Shown here: piece after piece, positions 1-6,422 of the stretch
Layout: each line of letters begins with the position of its first letter
Position numbering within the stretch: position 1 is the stretch's first letter
Assembly: GCA_052389755.1 (NCBI GenBank)
Contig: JBQTHP010000218.1
Coordinates: 1-11,792 of the forward strand
DNA: 11,792 nt
Reading direction: 5' to 3'
DNA from: JBQTHP01 sp052389755
Lineage (GTDB): Bacteria; Pseudomonadota; Gammaproteobacteria; Steroidobacterales; Steroidobacteraceae
Translations under genes and position numbers: made by a program
Notes under the pieces: model-generated
Seen by the model: the letters and a program-made list of their open reading frames with translations, nothing else
Database searches by the model: none
What the model was told of the DNA's origin: nothing

Positions 1-156
1 CCCTTGCTGCCAGCGCTCTTCGAGCCACTGCCGTTCGAGCCCTTGCTGCCGGCGCTCTTCGAACCATGGCTGCCCGAGCCCTTGCTGCCAGCGCTCTTCG
101 AGCCACTGCCGTTCGAGCCCTTGCTGCCGGCGCTCTTCGAACCACTGCCGTTCGAG
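1..156. repeat. Four tandem 39-bp repeats inside the Gly/Ser/Lys-rich gene
   Basis: Copies lie at 1-39, 40-78, 79-117 and 118-156 with no spacers. Copies 1 and 3 are identical over 39 bp. Copies 2 and 4 share their own variants (CGGCGCTC, GAACCA) and differ from each other only near the 3' end of copy 2, where a His/Gly variant is encoded. The pattern is therefore a 78-bp A-B unit duplicated on top of a 39-bp repeat. Each 39-bp unit is 13 codons, so copy-number change keeps the frame. The array probably continues beyond base 1. Confidence 0.93.
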
Positions 157-275
157 CCCTTGCTTCCCCCCTTGGAACCTTTACTTCCGCCCGAGTCGCA
201 CGGTCCCCCTCCGTGAATCAGGCCCGGAGCGATGCGCTGCTCCAGTTTCTCGAGTTCGAGATTCAGATGTTTCAC
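1..275 (-). CDS. Gly/Ser/Lys-rich repeat protein with LE-rich N-terminus (3' end outside window)
   Basis: I do not recognise a characterised family. The chosen start is a GTG at 275-273, preceded by AAAGGAG six bases away; no ATG is available upstream. The first 18 residues are charged and probably helical (MKHLNLELEKLEQRIAPG), then a Gly/Pro/Cys stretch (GGGPCDSGG, single Cys at residue 26), then a low-complexity tail of G, S, K, N and A. The tail is built from a 13-residue unit of the type GSKGSNGSGSKSA, repeated four times before the window edge, so 91 residues are visible and the C-terminus is missing. There is no hydrophobic signal peptide. The sharp border between a short amphipathic leader ending in IAPG and a simple repetitive tail resembles a leader-plus-core layout (processed peptide or surface/matrix protein), but that is inference. 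I recall similar LE..LE.R N-terminal motifs in some bacterial repeat-rich exported proteins but cannot verify it. The next gene upstream on this strand is a VpsR-like regulator. Confidence 0.72.
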   Translation of the reverse strand, partial: MKHLNLELEKLEQRIAPGLIHGGGPCDSGGSKGSKGGSKGSNGSGSKSAGSKGSNGSGSKSAGSKGSGSHGSKSAGSKGSNGSGSKSAGSK

Positions 276-280
276 CGTGA

Positions 281-288
281 TCTCCTTT
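281..288 (-). promoter_or_regulatory. Shine-Dalgarno site of the Gly/Ser/Lys-rich gene
   Basis: On the minus strand this reads AAAGGAGA, six bases before the GTG at 275. It decides the non-ATG start of the short repeat-rich gene. Confidence 0.7.
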
Positions 289-556
289 CGCCTATGAGTA
301 GATGTTTGATGGTCCGCATTTCACGATTCACCCGCGCTGCGAGCTCCACCGAAAACCGCGGCGGTCGCGCTCGGACGACACGTGATATGAAGCAGTTTTC
401 CGGTATGTGACGCGACACGGCGTCGGCAGATCTCGTGTTCTCAGGTGGCTCGACTGAAATCGAGCGAGCGTGAAATCAGCAATCATCGTGCCGAAGCTGC
501 ACGCGATGAATGGAGCGCGCGTTCTTCTCGACGCGTCTTACTTCACGATCGGATTT

Positions 557-570
557 TCTCAAACTTGAGA
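557..570. promoter_or_regulatory. Inverted repeat TCTCA-N4-TGAGA, copy 1
   Basis: The sequence TCTCAAACTTGAGA has 6-bp arms (TCTCAA/TTGAGA) around a 2-base centre. It overlaps a second small dyad, AGAC-GAGA-GTCT, at 568-579. It lies about 280 bp upstream of the Gly/Ser/Lys-rich gene on the minus strand. The same half-sites and spacing recur at 612-625, which favours a protein-binding site over chance. The binding protein is unknown; the adjacent HTH regulator is an obvious candidate. Confidence 0.5.
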
Positions 571-610
571 CGAGAGTCTTGCTGCGAACAGGCAGCGTGC
601 GCGTCGAAAC

Positions 611-626
611 GTCTCAGGCCTGAGAC
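611..626. promoter_or_regulatory. Perfect 16-bp palindrome GTCTCAGGCCTGAGAC, copy 2 of the operator-like repeat
   Basis: A perfect palindrome that contains TCTCA-N4-TGAGA at 612-625. It begins 14 bp past the stop codon of the VpsR-like gene on the minus strand, so it could also act as a short terminator hairpin (6-bp stem, GGCC loop). No T-run follows, only GTTTCG, so I favour an operator-like role shared with 557-570. Confidence 0.5.
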
Positions 627-640
627 ACGCGACCCGCTCG

Positions 641-1300
641 CTACTCAGAAACGGGACGACCTTGAACGTCCGCGGTGGCGAACGAGGTGAACCCATGCTT
701 TTCGAGCAGCCGATAGAAGGTCGCGCGCGATACCCCGACCATCGGCGCGGACTTGGCCGCGCTGCCCCCGCTCTGCTGCAGAGCCGCCAGGACAGCTATC
801 CGTTCGGCCTGGTCCCGCGCAGCCTTCAGATTGAGCTCGCCGCGCAGATCATGCGTGACGCGGCTGCTGCCAAGAATGGTAAGGATTGGGTCAGCAATGC
901 GCGAATGGCTGCGGACCTGGCGGGCGAGTGCGACCATGCCGGCCGCGTGCCCGAGCGCGAACAGAACGCGCTCGCGGTCGAGTGGCATCGTCTGGTAGTC
1001 GATGCAGTTGACCGCGATGAACTGACGCACCTGCTCATCGGTGATGAGCGCACGATCCACGACAGCAACCCAGACGAGACCCTCGAAGTGCGCAACGGCG
1101 GACTGCAGTCTGCTCAGCCACTCTGGTTCTCTGGTCGCGAGAATGATGATTCCGATCGGGCAGTCCCGCAGCGCCGGAATCCGGTCGAGAGGCTCGCTGA
1201 CGTCGAGGTGTTCTATCTCCCAATCGCTGTCGCTCAGAACGAGGGACAGATCCTCGTCCGCCCCGCGCGCGGAGATGCAGGCTACTTTCTTGTTCTTCAT
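641..1300 (-). CDS. VpsR-like receiver domain plus Fis-type HTH regulator (no AAA+ domain)
   Basis: A 219-residue transcriptional regulator. Residues 1 to about 128 form an atypical receiver-like fold of the kind found at the N-terminus of VpsR and related enhancer-binding proteins (KKVACISARG at the start, then alternating beta/alpha segments such as PIGIIIL). The usual phospho-acceptor Asp after the third strand is absent (IIILATREP), so control by phosphorylation is unlikely. Residues about 155-204 are a Fis-type helix-turn-helix ending in VSRATFYRLLEKHGF. The central sigma-54-interacting AAA+ module is missing, with the two ends joined by a short linker; related two-domain proteins exist, so this is a domain architecture and not an obvious deletion. 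The ATG at 1300 gives the typical family start but has no clear ribosome binding site. A TTG 45 bases upstream, preceded by GGAG, is an alternative. It is divergent from hinT and upstream of the Gly/Ser/Lys-rich gene. Confidence 0.85.
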   Translation of the reverse strand: MKNKKVACISARGADEDLSLVLSDSDWEIEHLDVSEPLDRIPALRDCPIGIIILATREPEWLSRLQSAVAHFEGLVWVAVVDRALITDEQVRQFIAVNCIDYQTMPLDRERVLFALGHAAGMVALARQVRSHSRIADPILTILGSSRVTHDLRGELNLKAARDQAERIAVLAALQQSGGSAAKSAPMVGVSRATFYRLLEKHGFTSFATADVQGRPVSE

Positions 1301-1301
1301 G

Positions 1302-1314
1302 GCTTGCTGCAAGC
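1302..1314. promoter_or_regulatory. Inverted repeat GCTTGC-T-GCAAGC before the VpsR-like gene
   Basis: A perfect dyad with 6-bp arms and a single central base, one base upstream of the ATG at 1300 on the minus strand and in the divergent region shared with hinT. It could be an autoregulatory operator. If the gene really starts at the upstream TTG, this is coding sequence and the symmetry would be incidental. Confidence 0.3.
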
Positions 1315-1432
1315 GGATGTTGAGGGGATCGGAGACGCGAAGCAAGAATGAACTCCAGAAAGCGGCCGTGTGCGTTATCCGTTCCGGCCATGCATTATGT
1401 CGAGCCGACCGGATCCGGAAGGAGCAAGGAGC

Positions 1433-1777
1433 ATGCCGACGCTTTTCGAGCGCATCATCGCGGGCGAGATTCCCGCGACGATCGTGTACCAGGATGATCG
1501 CGTCATTGCGTTCCGCGACATTCGTCCGCGCGCGCCGACGCACATTCTCATCGTCACCAGGAAGGTCATCCCGACCGCGAACGACATCGTGGACGCGGAT
1601 GAGCCCCTGATCGGCCACCTCTTCACGGTGGCGCGCGATCTTGCGAAAACGGAAGGCATCGCCGCAAGCGGGTACCGGCTCATCATCAATTGCAATGCGC
1701 ACGGCGGGCAGGAGGTCTATCACCTGCATCTGCACCTCGTGGGCGGCAAGCCGCTCGGCCCGATGGTCGTGAGCTGA
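1433..1777 (+). CDS. hinT: HIT-family purine nucleoside phosphoramidase HinT
   Basis: A 114-residue HIT-superfamily nucleotide hydrolase. HinT proteins hydrolyse purine nucleoside phosphoramidates and acyl-adenylates in the cytoplasm. The N-terminus (TLFERIIAGEIPATIVYQDD), the central FRDI.P.APTHILIV segment and the C-terminal HGGQEVYHLHLHLVGG follow E. coli HinT closely; HLHLHL is the catalytic histidine triad, with the GKPLGPM tail as in the family. The ATG at 1433 has AAGGAG eight bases upstream and gives the usual family length. An in-frame ATG at 1370 would add 21 unrelated residues and is rejected. It is the first gene of a compact set: the iminopeptidase starts 5 bp after its stop. Confidence 0.96.
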   Translation: MPTLFERIIAGEIPATIVYQDDRVIAFRDIRPRAPTHILIVTRKVIPTANDIVDADEPLIGHLFTVARDLAKTEGIAASGYRLIINCNAHGGQEVYHLHLHLVGGKPLGPMVVS

Positions 1778-1782
1778 TCGCC

Positions 1783-2835
1783 GTGGCGGCGCGCAAGCGA
1801 CGTGGCGGTCGGGCGCAGCCCAAGCGCGCGCGACAGCCTGCGCGAAGCAAGCCGGCGGCGGCGCGGCGCGAGGCTACGCGGCTGCGCACGCTGTACCCGC
1901 CGATCGACGCTCATCGCACCGGCTTCATCAGGGTGTCGGATCTGCACGAAATCTATTTCGAGGAGAGCGGCAATCCTCGCGGCCTGCCCGCCGTATTCCT
2001 TCACGGCGGCCCGGGTGGCGGCACCGATCCGAAGATGCGTCAGTTCTTCGACCCGAAACGCTACCGCATCGTGCTCTTCGATCAGCGCGGCTGCGGCAAG
2101 AGCCGTCCGAGCGCGAGCCTCGTCGAGAACACGACCTGGCATCTGGTCGAGGACATGGAGAAGCTGCGCAAGCACCTCGGCATCGAGCGCTGGCTCGCCT
2201 TCGGTGGCTCGTGGGGTTCCACGCTCGCACTGGCCTATGCCGAGCGATATCCCGAGCGCGTCACGGCTCTCGTTCTGCGCGGCATCTTTCTACTGAGGAA
2301 ATTCGAGCTGGACTGGTTCTACCAGGACCCGCTCGGCGCCGCCCAGCTGTTTCCCGACCTGTGGGAGCACTACCTCGCGCCGATTCCGGAAGCGGAGCGT
2401 GGCGACATCGCGCGGGCGTACTACGAGCGCCTGACGGGCGACGACCCGGCCGTACTGAAACGCGCCGCCAAGGCGTGGTCGATCTGGGAAGGCGCCACGA
2501 GCTTCCTGCGGTTGAATCCTGACTATCTCGCAAAGTTCGAGCAGGACGAGTATGCCGCGGCGTTCGCGCGCATCGAGTGTCATTACTTCGTGAACGCCGG
2601 ATTCCTCGAACGAGACACCCAGCTTCTCGAAGACGCACCCCGCATTCGCGGCATTCCGGGCGTAATCGTGCAAGGCCGCTACGACGTCGTCTGCCCGATG
2701 CGCAGCGCGTGGGACCTGCACCGCGCGTGGCCGGAAGCAACGCTGCGCATCGTGCCGGATGCCGGCCACTCCGCGTTCGAGCCGGGCACGACACACGAGC
2801 TCATCAGCGCGACGGACCGCTTCGCACGGAGCTGA
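1783..2835 (+). CDS. pip: Proline iminopeptidase (alpha/beta hydrolase, peptidase family S33)
   Basis: A 350-residue enzyme expected to release N-terminal proline from peptides in the cytoplasm. It carries the S33 signatures: oxyanion loop HGGPGGG from His74, nucleophile elbow GGSWGST with Ser143, then Asp301 (QGRYDVVCP) and His329 (DAGHSAFEP) completing the triad. The cap-domain stretch WSIWEGAT and the LFDQRGCGKSRP segment match the Xanthomonas-type enzyme of about 313 residues. The extra length is an N-terminal tail of roughly 35 residues rich in Arg, Lys and Ala before RTLYPPID. The start is a GTG at 1783, 5 bp after the hinT stop and with only a weak ribosome binding site. I see no other start codon before the conserved part in this frame, so the basic tail is probably translated, perhaps by coupling to hinT. 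The kinase gene follows after 5 bp. Confidence 0.93.
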   Translation: MAARKRRGGRAQPKRARQPARSKPAAARREATRLRTLYPPIDAHRTGFIRVSDLHEIYFEESGNPRGLPAVFLHGGPGGGTDPKMRQFFDPKRYRIVLFDQRGCGKSRPSASLVENTTWHLVEDMEKLRKHLGIERWLAFGGSWGSTLALAYAERYPERVTALVLRGIFLLRKFELDWFYQDPLGAAQLFPDLWEHYLAPIPEAERGDIARAYYERLTGDDPAVLKRAAKAWSIWEGATSFLRLNPDYLAKFEQDEYAAAFARIECHYFVNAGFLERDTQLLEDAPRIRGIPGVIVQGRYDVVCPMRSAWDLHRAWPEATLRIVPDAGHSAFEPGTTHELISATDRFARS

Positions 2836-2840
2836 CCATC

Positions 2841-5636
2841 GTGGACACCGAACGCTGGCGAGCACTCGAGGCACACTTCGACGAGGCGCTGGCGCTGCCG
2901 CGTGAACGCCGCGTCGCATTCGCCGAAACCGCCTGCGGAGATGACCTCGAGCTGCGCGCCGAGCTCATGAGCCTTCTGCAGGCGAGCGATGCGGCCTCGA
3001 CGTTTCTCGAGGAGCCCGCGGATCCACCGCACGGCGCAACGCCGGCGAGCGAAACCCTGGAACCCGGCGCGCGGCTCGGAGCCTGGCGCGTCGTACGTCT
3101 CATCGGCCGCGGCGGCATGGGTGAGGTGTACGAAGCCGAGCGAGCCGACGGGCAGTTCGAGCAACGCGCCGCGGTCAAGCTGACCCGCCGGGAGGCATCG
3201 AAGCTGCTCGACCGCTTCAACGCCGAACGACAGATTCTGGCGCGTCTCGATCACCCGGGAATCGCGCGCCTGCTCGACGGCGGAGTCGGGCCCGACGGTC
3301 GGCCGTACGCGGTGATGGAGTACGTCGAGGGACAGGTCATCACCGACTACTGCAACGCGTCGGGCGCGGGCCTCCCCGAGCGCCTCGCGCTTTTCCTGCA
3401 GGTCTGCGATGCCGTCGCCTACGCGCATCGCAATCTCATCGTGCATCGGGACATCAAGCCGGGAAACGTTCTCGTCGGAAGCGACGCACGCACGCGCCTG
3501 CTCGATTTCGGAATTGCGAAACCGCTGGACGTTGGAGTGTGGCCGGCAGGCAGCAACGCGGAGATGACGACGGCGCTGCTCACGCCCGACTACGCTGCGC
3601 CTGAACAACTCTCCGGCGAGCCGGTGACGACCGCGACGGACGTCTACGCGCTCGGCGTTCTGCTCTTCGAGCTGCTCGTAGGTCGCAGGCCGTGGGTCAG
3701 CGAAGGCCGACCCCTCGCGCAGGTGCTGAGTACCGTGCTCGAGACGCCCGCGCCGCGAGCGAGTGAAATCGCTGCTGGAATCAAGGACCACCGCATTGCG
3801 CCGCGCCTGCTGCAAGGTGATCTCGACGCCATCATCGCGAAGTGTCTGCGCCGCGAACCGCAGCACCGCTACGCGACCGTCAACGCGCTGAAGCTCGACA
3901 TCGAGCGCAGTCTTCAGGGCGATCCCGTGACTGCGCGCGGCGATGCGCGGCTCTACGTACTCGGGCGATTCGCGCGTCGCTATCGCTGGGCGGCCACCGC
4001 AGTTGCTGCCTTGATCGCGACGCTCAGCATCGGCGTCGCGGCGGCGATGTGGCAGGCGAACCGCGCGAACCGTGAGGCCCAGCGCGCGACCGCGACGCGC
4101 GATTTCCTCATCAGCGTGTTCCGCGAAAGCGATCCGCGCATCGCGCGAGACCGTCCGCCCGGCGAGATCACTGCGAAGGAACTGCTCGACGCGTCCGTGA
4201 ACCGGATCGAGAAGGAGTTCGCGGCAGATCCCGAGACCCAGCTGACGCTCCTCGCATTGGCCAGTGAAATCTACGGCTACTGGGCCGACGAACCGCGTTT
4301 CATGGAGCTGCTGCAGAAGCGCACGGACCTCGCACGACGTCACTACGGACCGACACATCCCACGGTCATCGAAAGCCGCCTCATCGACGCCTGGGGGTCG
4401 ATCTATACGCAAGACTACCCGGAGGCTCAGCGCATCCTCAGCGAAGCGGACGCACTCATCCGGGACGGCGGCCACGACGATTCGGTGCTGCGCGCACGCT
4501 GGTGGCTCGCGAGGGGCGAAGCGGTGAGGACTGCGGGTCCGTTGGAGCGACTGACGGCGCTCGACCGTGCCGTCGAGCTCTTCGCACGCGTCGCACCGGA
4601 AGATGTCGACCACGCTGTCGCGCTCGCCAACTCTGGCAGCGCACACTTCGCCCGGGAGAACTACGCAGAGTCGCGTCAACGCACCGAAAGAGCACTGGAC
4701 CTGTTCGTGAACGCGAAGGATCGGAGCGACGCCGACGTCGCGGGCACCTACGCGAACCTCGCGCGCAGCCTGCAGCACCTCGGCGAATTCGACGCGGCGG
4801 AGCGCGCCTACGAGCGCAGCGCCGAGCTCACGCGCAAGACTGGCGGCGAGCGAAGTGGCCAACATTGGCGAACGGTCGCCGATCACGCCCGCCTGGTTCA
4901 CCTGCGCGGCGAGCGCGAGCGCGCGCACCGGATGTTCGATGCACTGCTCAAGCTGATCTCTCCCGACTGGAAGCTGACCACGGACGATGTCATCGCGCGC
5001 GAGTACTACGCCGAGCGCCTGGCAGCCGAAGGTCGAGCGGCCGAAGCGATCCCGATGCTCGAGGCCGCCGAACGCACCTACATCGAACGCCCGCTGCGCG
5101 AATACGACTTGCGCCGCGTGCGGCAGACGCTGGGCGATGCGTATGACCGTGTCGGCCGAATCGATGACGCACGCCGCACGCTGAGGTCGGCGCGCGATGA
5201 GCGAATCCAGAAGGACGCTCCAGCCTCCTTTGCGGTTCTCGCGGCGCGGGAACGCTGGGCGCGATTCCTCCTCACGCAGGGTGAGCTCCAGGCGGCACTC
5301 GATGAGCTTCAGGAGATCGTAAGCGTGGGCGCCGGCAAGGTGATGGCCCCAGTTGCGCTTGCGCACGCGGACCTTGCAACGCTTGCAATTCAGCGCCAGG
5401 ACCCCGGCGCGGCACTGGCCGAGAGCCGCCGCGCGCTCGCAGTGCTGGAGAGGTCGACGGGGCTCTACGACGTACGCATCGGGCCCGAAATCTGGCGCAC
5501 GCACGCGGCGGTGCTCCGGCTCGGCCACGACCTCAAGGGCGCTGACGAGTGGTATTCCCGCGCGCTCGCGGCGAGCCGTCGCTACGACCATCCGTCGAGC
5601 CCTACGGTGCAGGTCGCGGCACGCACATCACTCTGA
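2841..5636 (+). CDS. Membrane-anchored serine/threonine protein kinase with TPR-rich C-terminus
   Basis: A 931-residue Hanks-type (PknB-like) kinase. Residues 1-80 are the helical extension common in these kinases (MDTERWRALEAHFDEALALP). The kinase domain spans about 82-350 and looks fully active: glycine loop GRGGMGEV 89-96, Lys113 in AVKL, Glu129 in the C-helix, catalytic HRDIKPGN (His202-Asp204-Lys206-Asn209), DFG at 222-224, and APE at 253-255. One transmembrane helix lies at about 383-404, placing the kinase in the cytoplasm and the rest probably in the periplasm. Residues about 450-931 are helical with recognisable TPR units (for example about 590-630 and 634-670), a likely protein-sensing or scaffolding region. 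The GTG at 2841 has GGAG nine bases upstream and the usual N-terminal sequence. The gene is tightly linked to pip and convergent with an ECF sigma gene 155 bp downstream. Kinases of this type commonly sit beside ECF_X6 sigma factors. Confidence 0.95.
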   Translation: MDTERWRALEAHFDEALALPRERRVAFAETACGDDLELRAELMSLLQASDAASTFLEEPADPPHGATPASETLEPGARLGAWRVVRLIGRGGMGEVYEAERADGQFEQRAAVKLTRREASKLLDRFNAERQILARLDHPGIARLLDGGVGPDGRPYAVMEYVEGQVITDYCNASGAGLPERLALFLQVCDAVAYAHRNLIVHRDIKPGNVLVGSDARTRLLDFGIAKPLDVGVWPAGSNAEMTTALLTPDYAAPEQLSGEPVTTATDVYALGVLLFELLVGRRPWVSEGRPLAQVLSTVLETPAPRASEIAAGIKDHRIAPRLLQGDLDAIIAKCLRREPQHRYATVNALKLDIERSLQGDPVTARGDARLYVLGRFARRYRWAATAVAALIATLSIGVAAAMWQANRANREAQRATATRDFLISVFRESDPRIARDRPPGEITAKELLDASVNRIEKEFAADPETQLTLLALASEIYGYWADEPRFMELLQKRTDLARRHYGPTHPTVIESRLIDAWGSIYTQDYPEAQRILSEADALIRDGGHDDSVLRARWWLARGEAVRTAGPLERLTALDRAVELFARVAPEDVDHAVALANSGSAHFARENYAESRQRTERALDLFVNAKDRSDADVAGTYANLARSLQHLGEFDAAERAYERSAELTRKTGGERSGQHWRTVADHARLVHLRGERERAHRMFDALLKLISPDWKLTTDDVIAREYYAERLAAEGRAAEAIPMLEAAERTYIERPLREYDLRRVRQTLGDAYDRVGRIDDARRTLRSARDERIQKDAPASFAVLAARERWARFLLTQGELQAALDELQEIVSVGAGKVMAPVALAHADLATLAIQRQDPGAALAESRRALAVLERSTGLYDVRIGPEIWRTHAAVLRLGHDLKGADEWYSRALAASRRYDHPSSPTVQVAARTSL

Positions 5637-5791
5637 GGACTTTACTATTCATCGCTCGTCGCGCTCGCGACCGACAGCCGGCCTCTCTGCGTTGTGAACG
5701 CCCGCACGGCATCTGGTGACGAACGCGCGCAAATCGCAAAACGGTTCGCTCACCTCGTCGAAAACCGGCTCCGATAGACGGGACGGACGAG

Positions 5792-6349
5792 TCAGGTGCT
5801 CTGCGCTGATAGCTGCCGGTAGAGCCACGCCTTCGCGAGTGTCCACTCGCGTCTCACCGTACGCTCGGAAACGCCGAGTACGCGCGCAGTCTCGGGCTCG
5901 CTGTAGCCGGCGAAGTAGCGACACTCAACCACTCTTGCCGGGCGCGGGGCTTGTTGGGCGAGTTGTTCCAGCGCATCGTTGAGGGCAACCAATCCTTCGT
6001 CGCTGTCGATGCCGAGATCGCCCGCCTGAGTCAGCGAGAGGTGCGCGACGCCACTTCCGCGCTTCTGCGCGGCACCCGCCTTCGCGTGATTGACGAGCGC
6101 GTGGCGCATGGCGAGTGCTGCGGCGCACAGGAAGTGGCGGTCGTCCTCCCAACCCTTCATCTTCCGCAGCTTGAGATACGCCTCATTGACCAGCGCCGTG
6201 GTCTGCATCGTCGCACCCGCACCGACCCGGCGCCGCTCGCGACGGCCGATGCGCCGCAAGTCCTCGTAAAACAAAGGAAGAAGCTCGTCCGCGAGCACGC
6301 GAACTTCCGCTGCCGTCGAGCTCTCCGATTCCGAGCCTGGCCCGCCCAT
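5792..6349 (-). CDS. ECF-type RNA polymerase sigma factor (Sigma70_ECF / ECF_X6 group)
   Basis: A 185-residue alternative sigma factor. Region 2 spans about 17-95 (LLPLFYEDLRRIGRRERRR, TTALVNEAYLKL, RHFLCAAALAMRHALVNHAK). Region 4 spans about 124-180, with the helix-turn-helix GYSEPETARVLGVSERTVRREW. The pattern matches the group found beside TPR-containing Ser/Thr kinases. No anti-sigma factor gene is next to it, and in related systems (EcfP/PknT of Vibrio) the sigma factor is switched on by kinase phosphorylation. The convergent kinase gene at 2841-5636 makes the same arrangement plausible here, by inference. The ATG at 6349 lacks a strong ribosome binding site. The 155 bp between the two convergent stops shows only a weak dyad (GCGTT-GTG-AACGC at 5689-5701) and no convincing terminator. 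Confidence 0.93.
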   Translation of the reverse strand: MGGPGSESESSTAAEVRVLADELLPLFYEDLRRIGRRERRRVGAGATMQTTALVNEAYLKLRKMKGWEDDRHFLCAAALAMRHALVNHAKAGAAQKRGSGVAHLSLTQAGDLGIDSDEGLVALNDALEQLAQQAPRPARVVECRYFAGYSEPETARVLGVSERTVRREWTLAKAWLYRQLSAQST

Positions 6350-6383
6350 GCTGAAATGATAGACGGCATGACCGGTTCCGACA

Positions 6384-6402
6384 CTCGATACTGTTTATCG
6401 AG
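6384..6402. promoter_or_regulatory. Inverted repeat CTCGATA-N5-TATCGAG between divergent genes
   Basis: A perfect dyad with 7-bp arms around CTGTT, in the 73-bp gap between the ECF sigma gene (minus) and the small membrane protein gene (plus). It lies 34 bp upstream of the sigma ATG and 20 bp upstream of the GTG at 6423. Position and symmetry suit an operator controlling one or both genes. No promoter hexamers are clear enough to mark. Confidence 0.45.
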
Positions 6403-6422
6403 GCAAACCTTGGGCCGACCGC

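Larger units (their letters stand above)
276..640. other. Intergenic region with paired inverted repeats, no supportable gene
   Basis: This 365-bp stretch separates the stop of the VpsR-like regulator from the start of the Gly/Ser/Lys-rich gene, both on the minus strand. It should carry the promoter of the latter. I see no clear -35/-10 pair and no convincing sigma-54 -24/-12 element. What stands out is two copies of TCTCA-N4-TGAGA (557-570 and 612-625) and a lone half-site TCTCA at 439-443. Weak plus-strand open frames here lack ribosome binding sites and recognisable protein character. Confidence 0.5.

Noticed and set aside
1..156. 39-bp direct repeats considered as a CRISPR-like or non-coding array
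   Set aside because: The copies are contiguous with no spacers, are a multiple of three, and read as a repetitive protein tail in frame with a start that has a good ribosome binding site.
66..410. Plus-strand open frame over the repeats
   Set aside because: It is antisense to the better supported minus-strand gene; the protein is an Ala/Arg/Leu shadow with no ribosome binding site.
276..640. Sigma-54 promoter for the Gly/Ser/Lys-rich gene
   Set aside because: No GG-N10-GC element with adequate flanking match was found on the minus strand, and the regulator lacks the AAA+ domain that would require sigma-54.
445..690. Small plus-strand open frame of 81 codons in the intergenic region
   Set aside because: No ribosome binding site, Arg/Ser-rich composition typical of a GC-rich shadow frame, and it runs into the end of the VpsR-like gene on the other strand.
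1301..1735. N-terminal extension of the VpsR-like gene back through hinT
   Set aside because: The extra sequence is antisense to hinT and has no family character; the family start is MKNKKVACIS at 1300.
2679..5591. Very long minus-strand open frame (970 codons) opposite the kinase
   Set aside because: It exists because of third-position GC bias on the kinase strand; its product is Arg/Ala/Val-rich with no recognisable domain.
5637..5791. Bidirectional terminator between the kinase and sigma genes
   Set aside because: Only a weak 5-bp dyad (GCGTT-GTG-AACGC) without a T-run was found, which is not enough to call a terminator.
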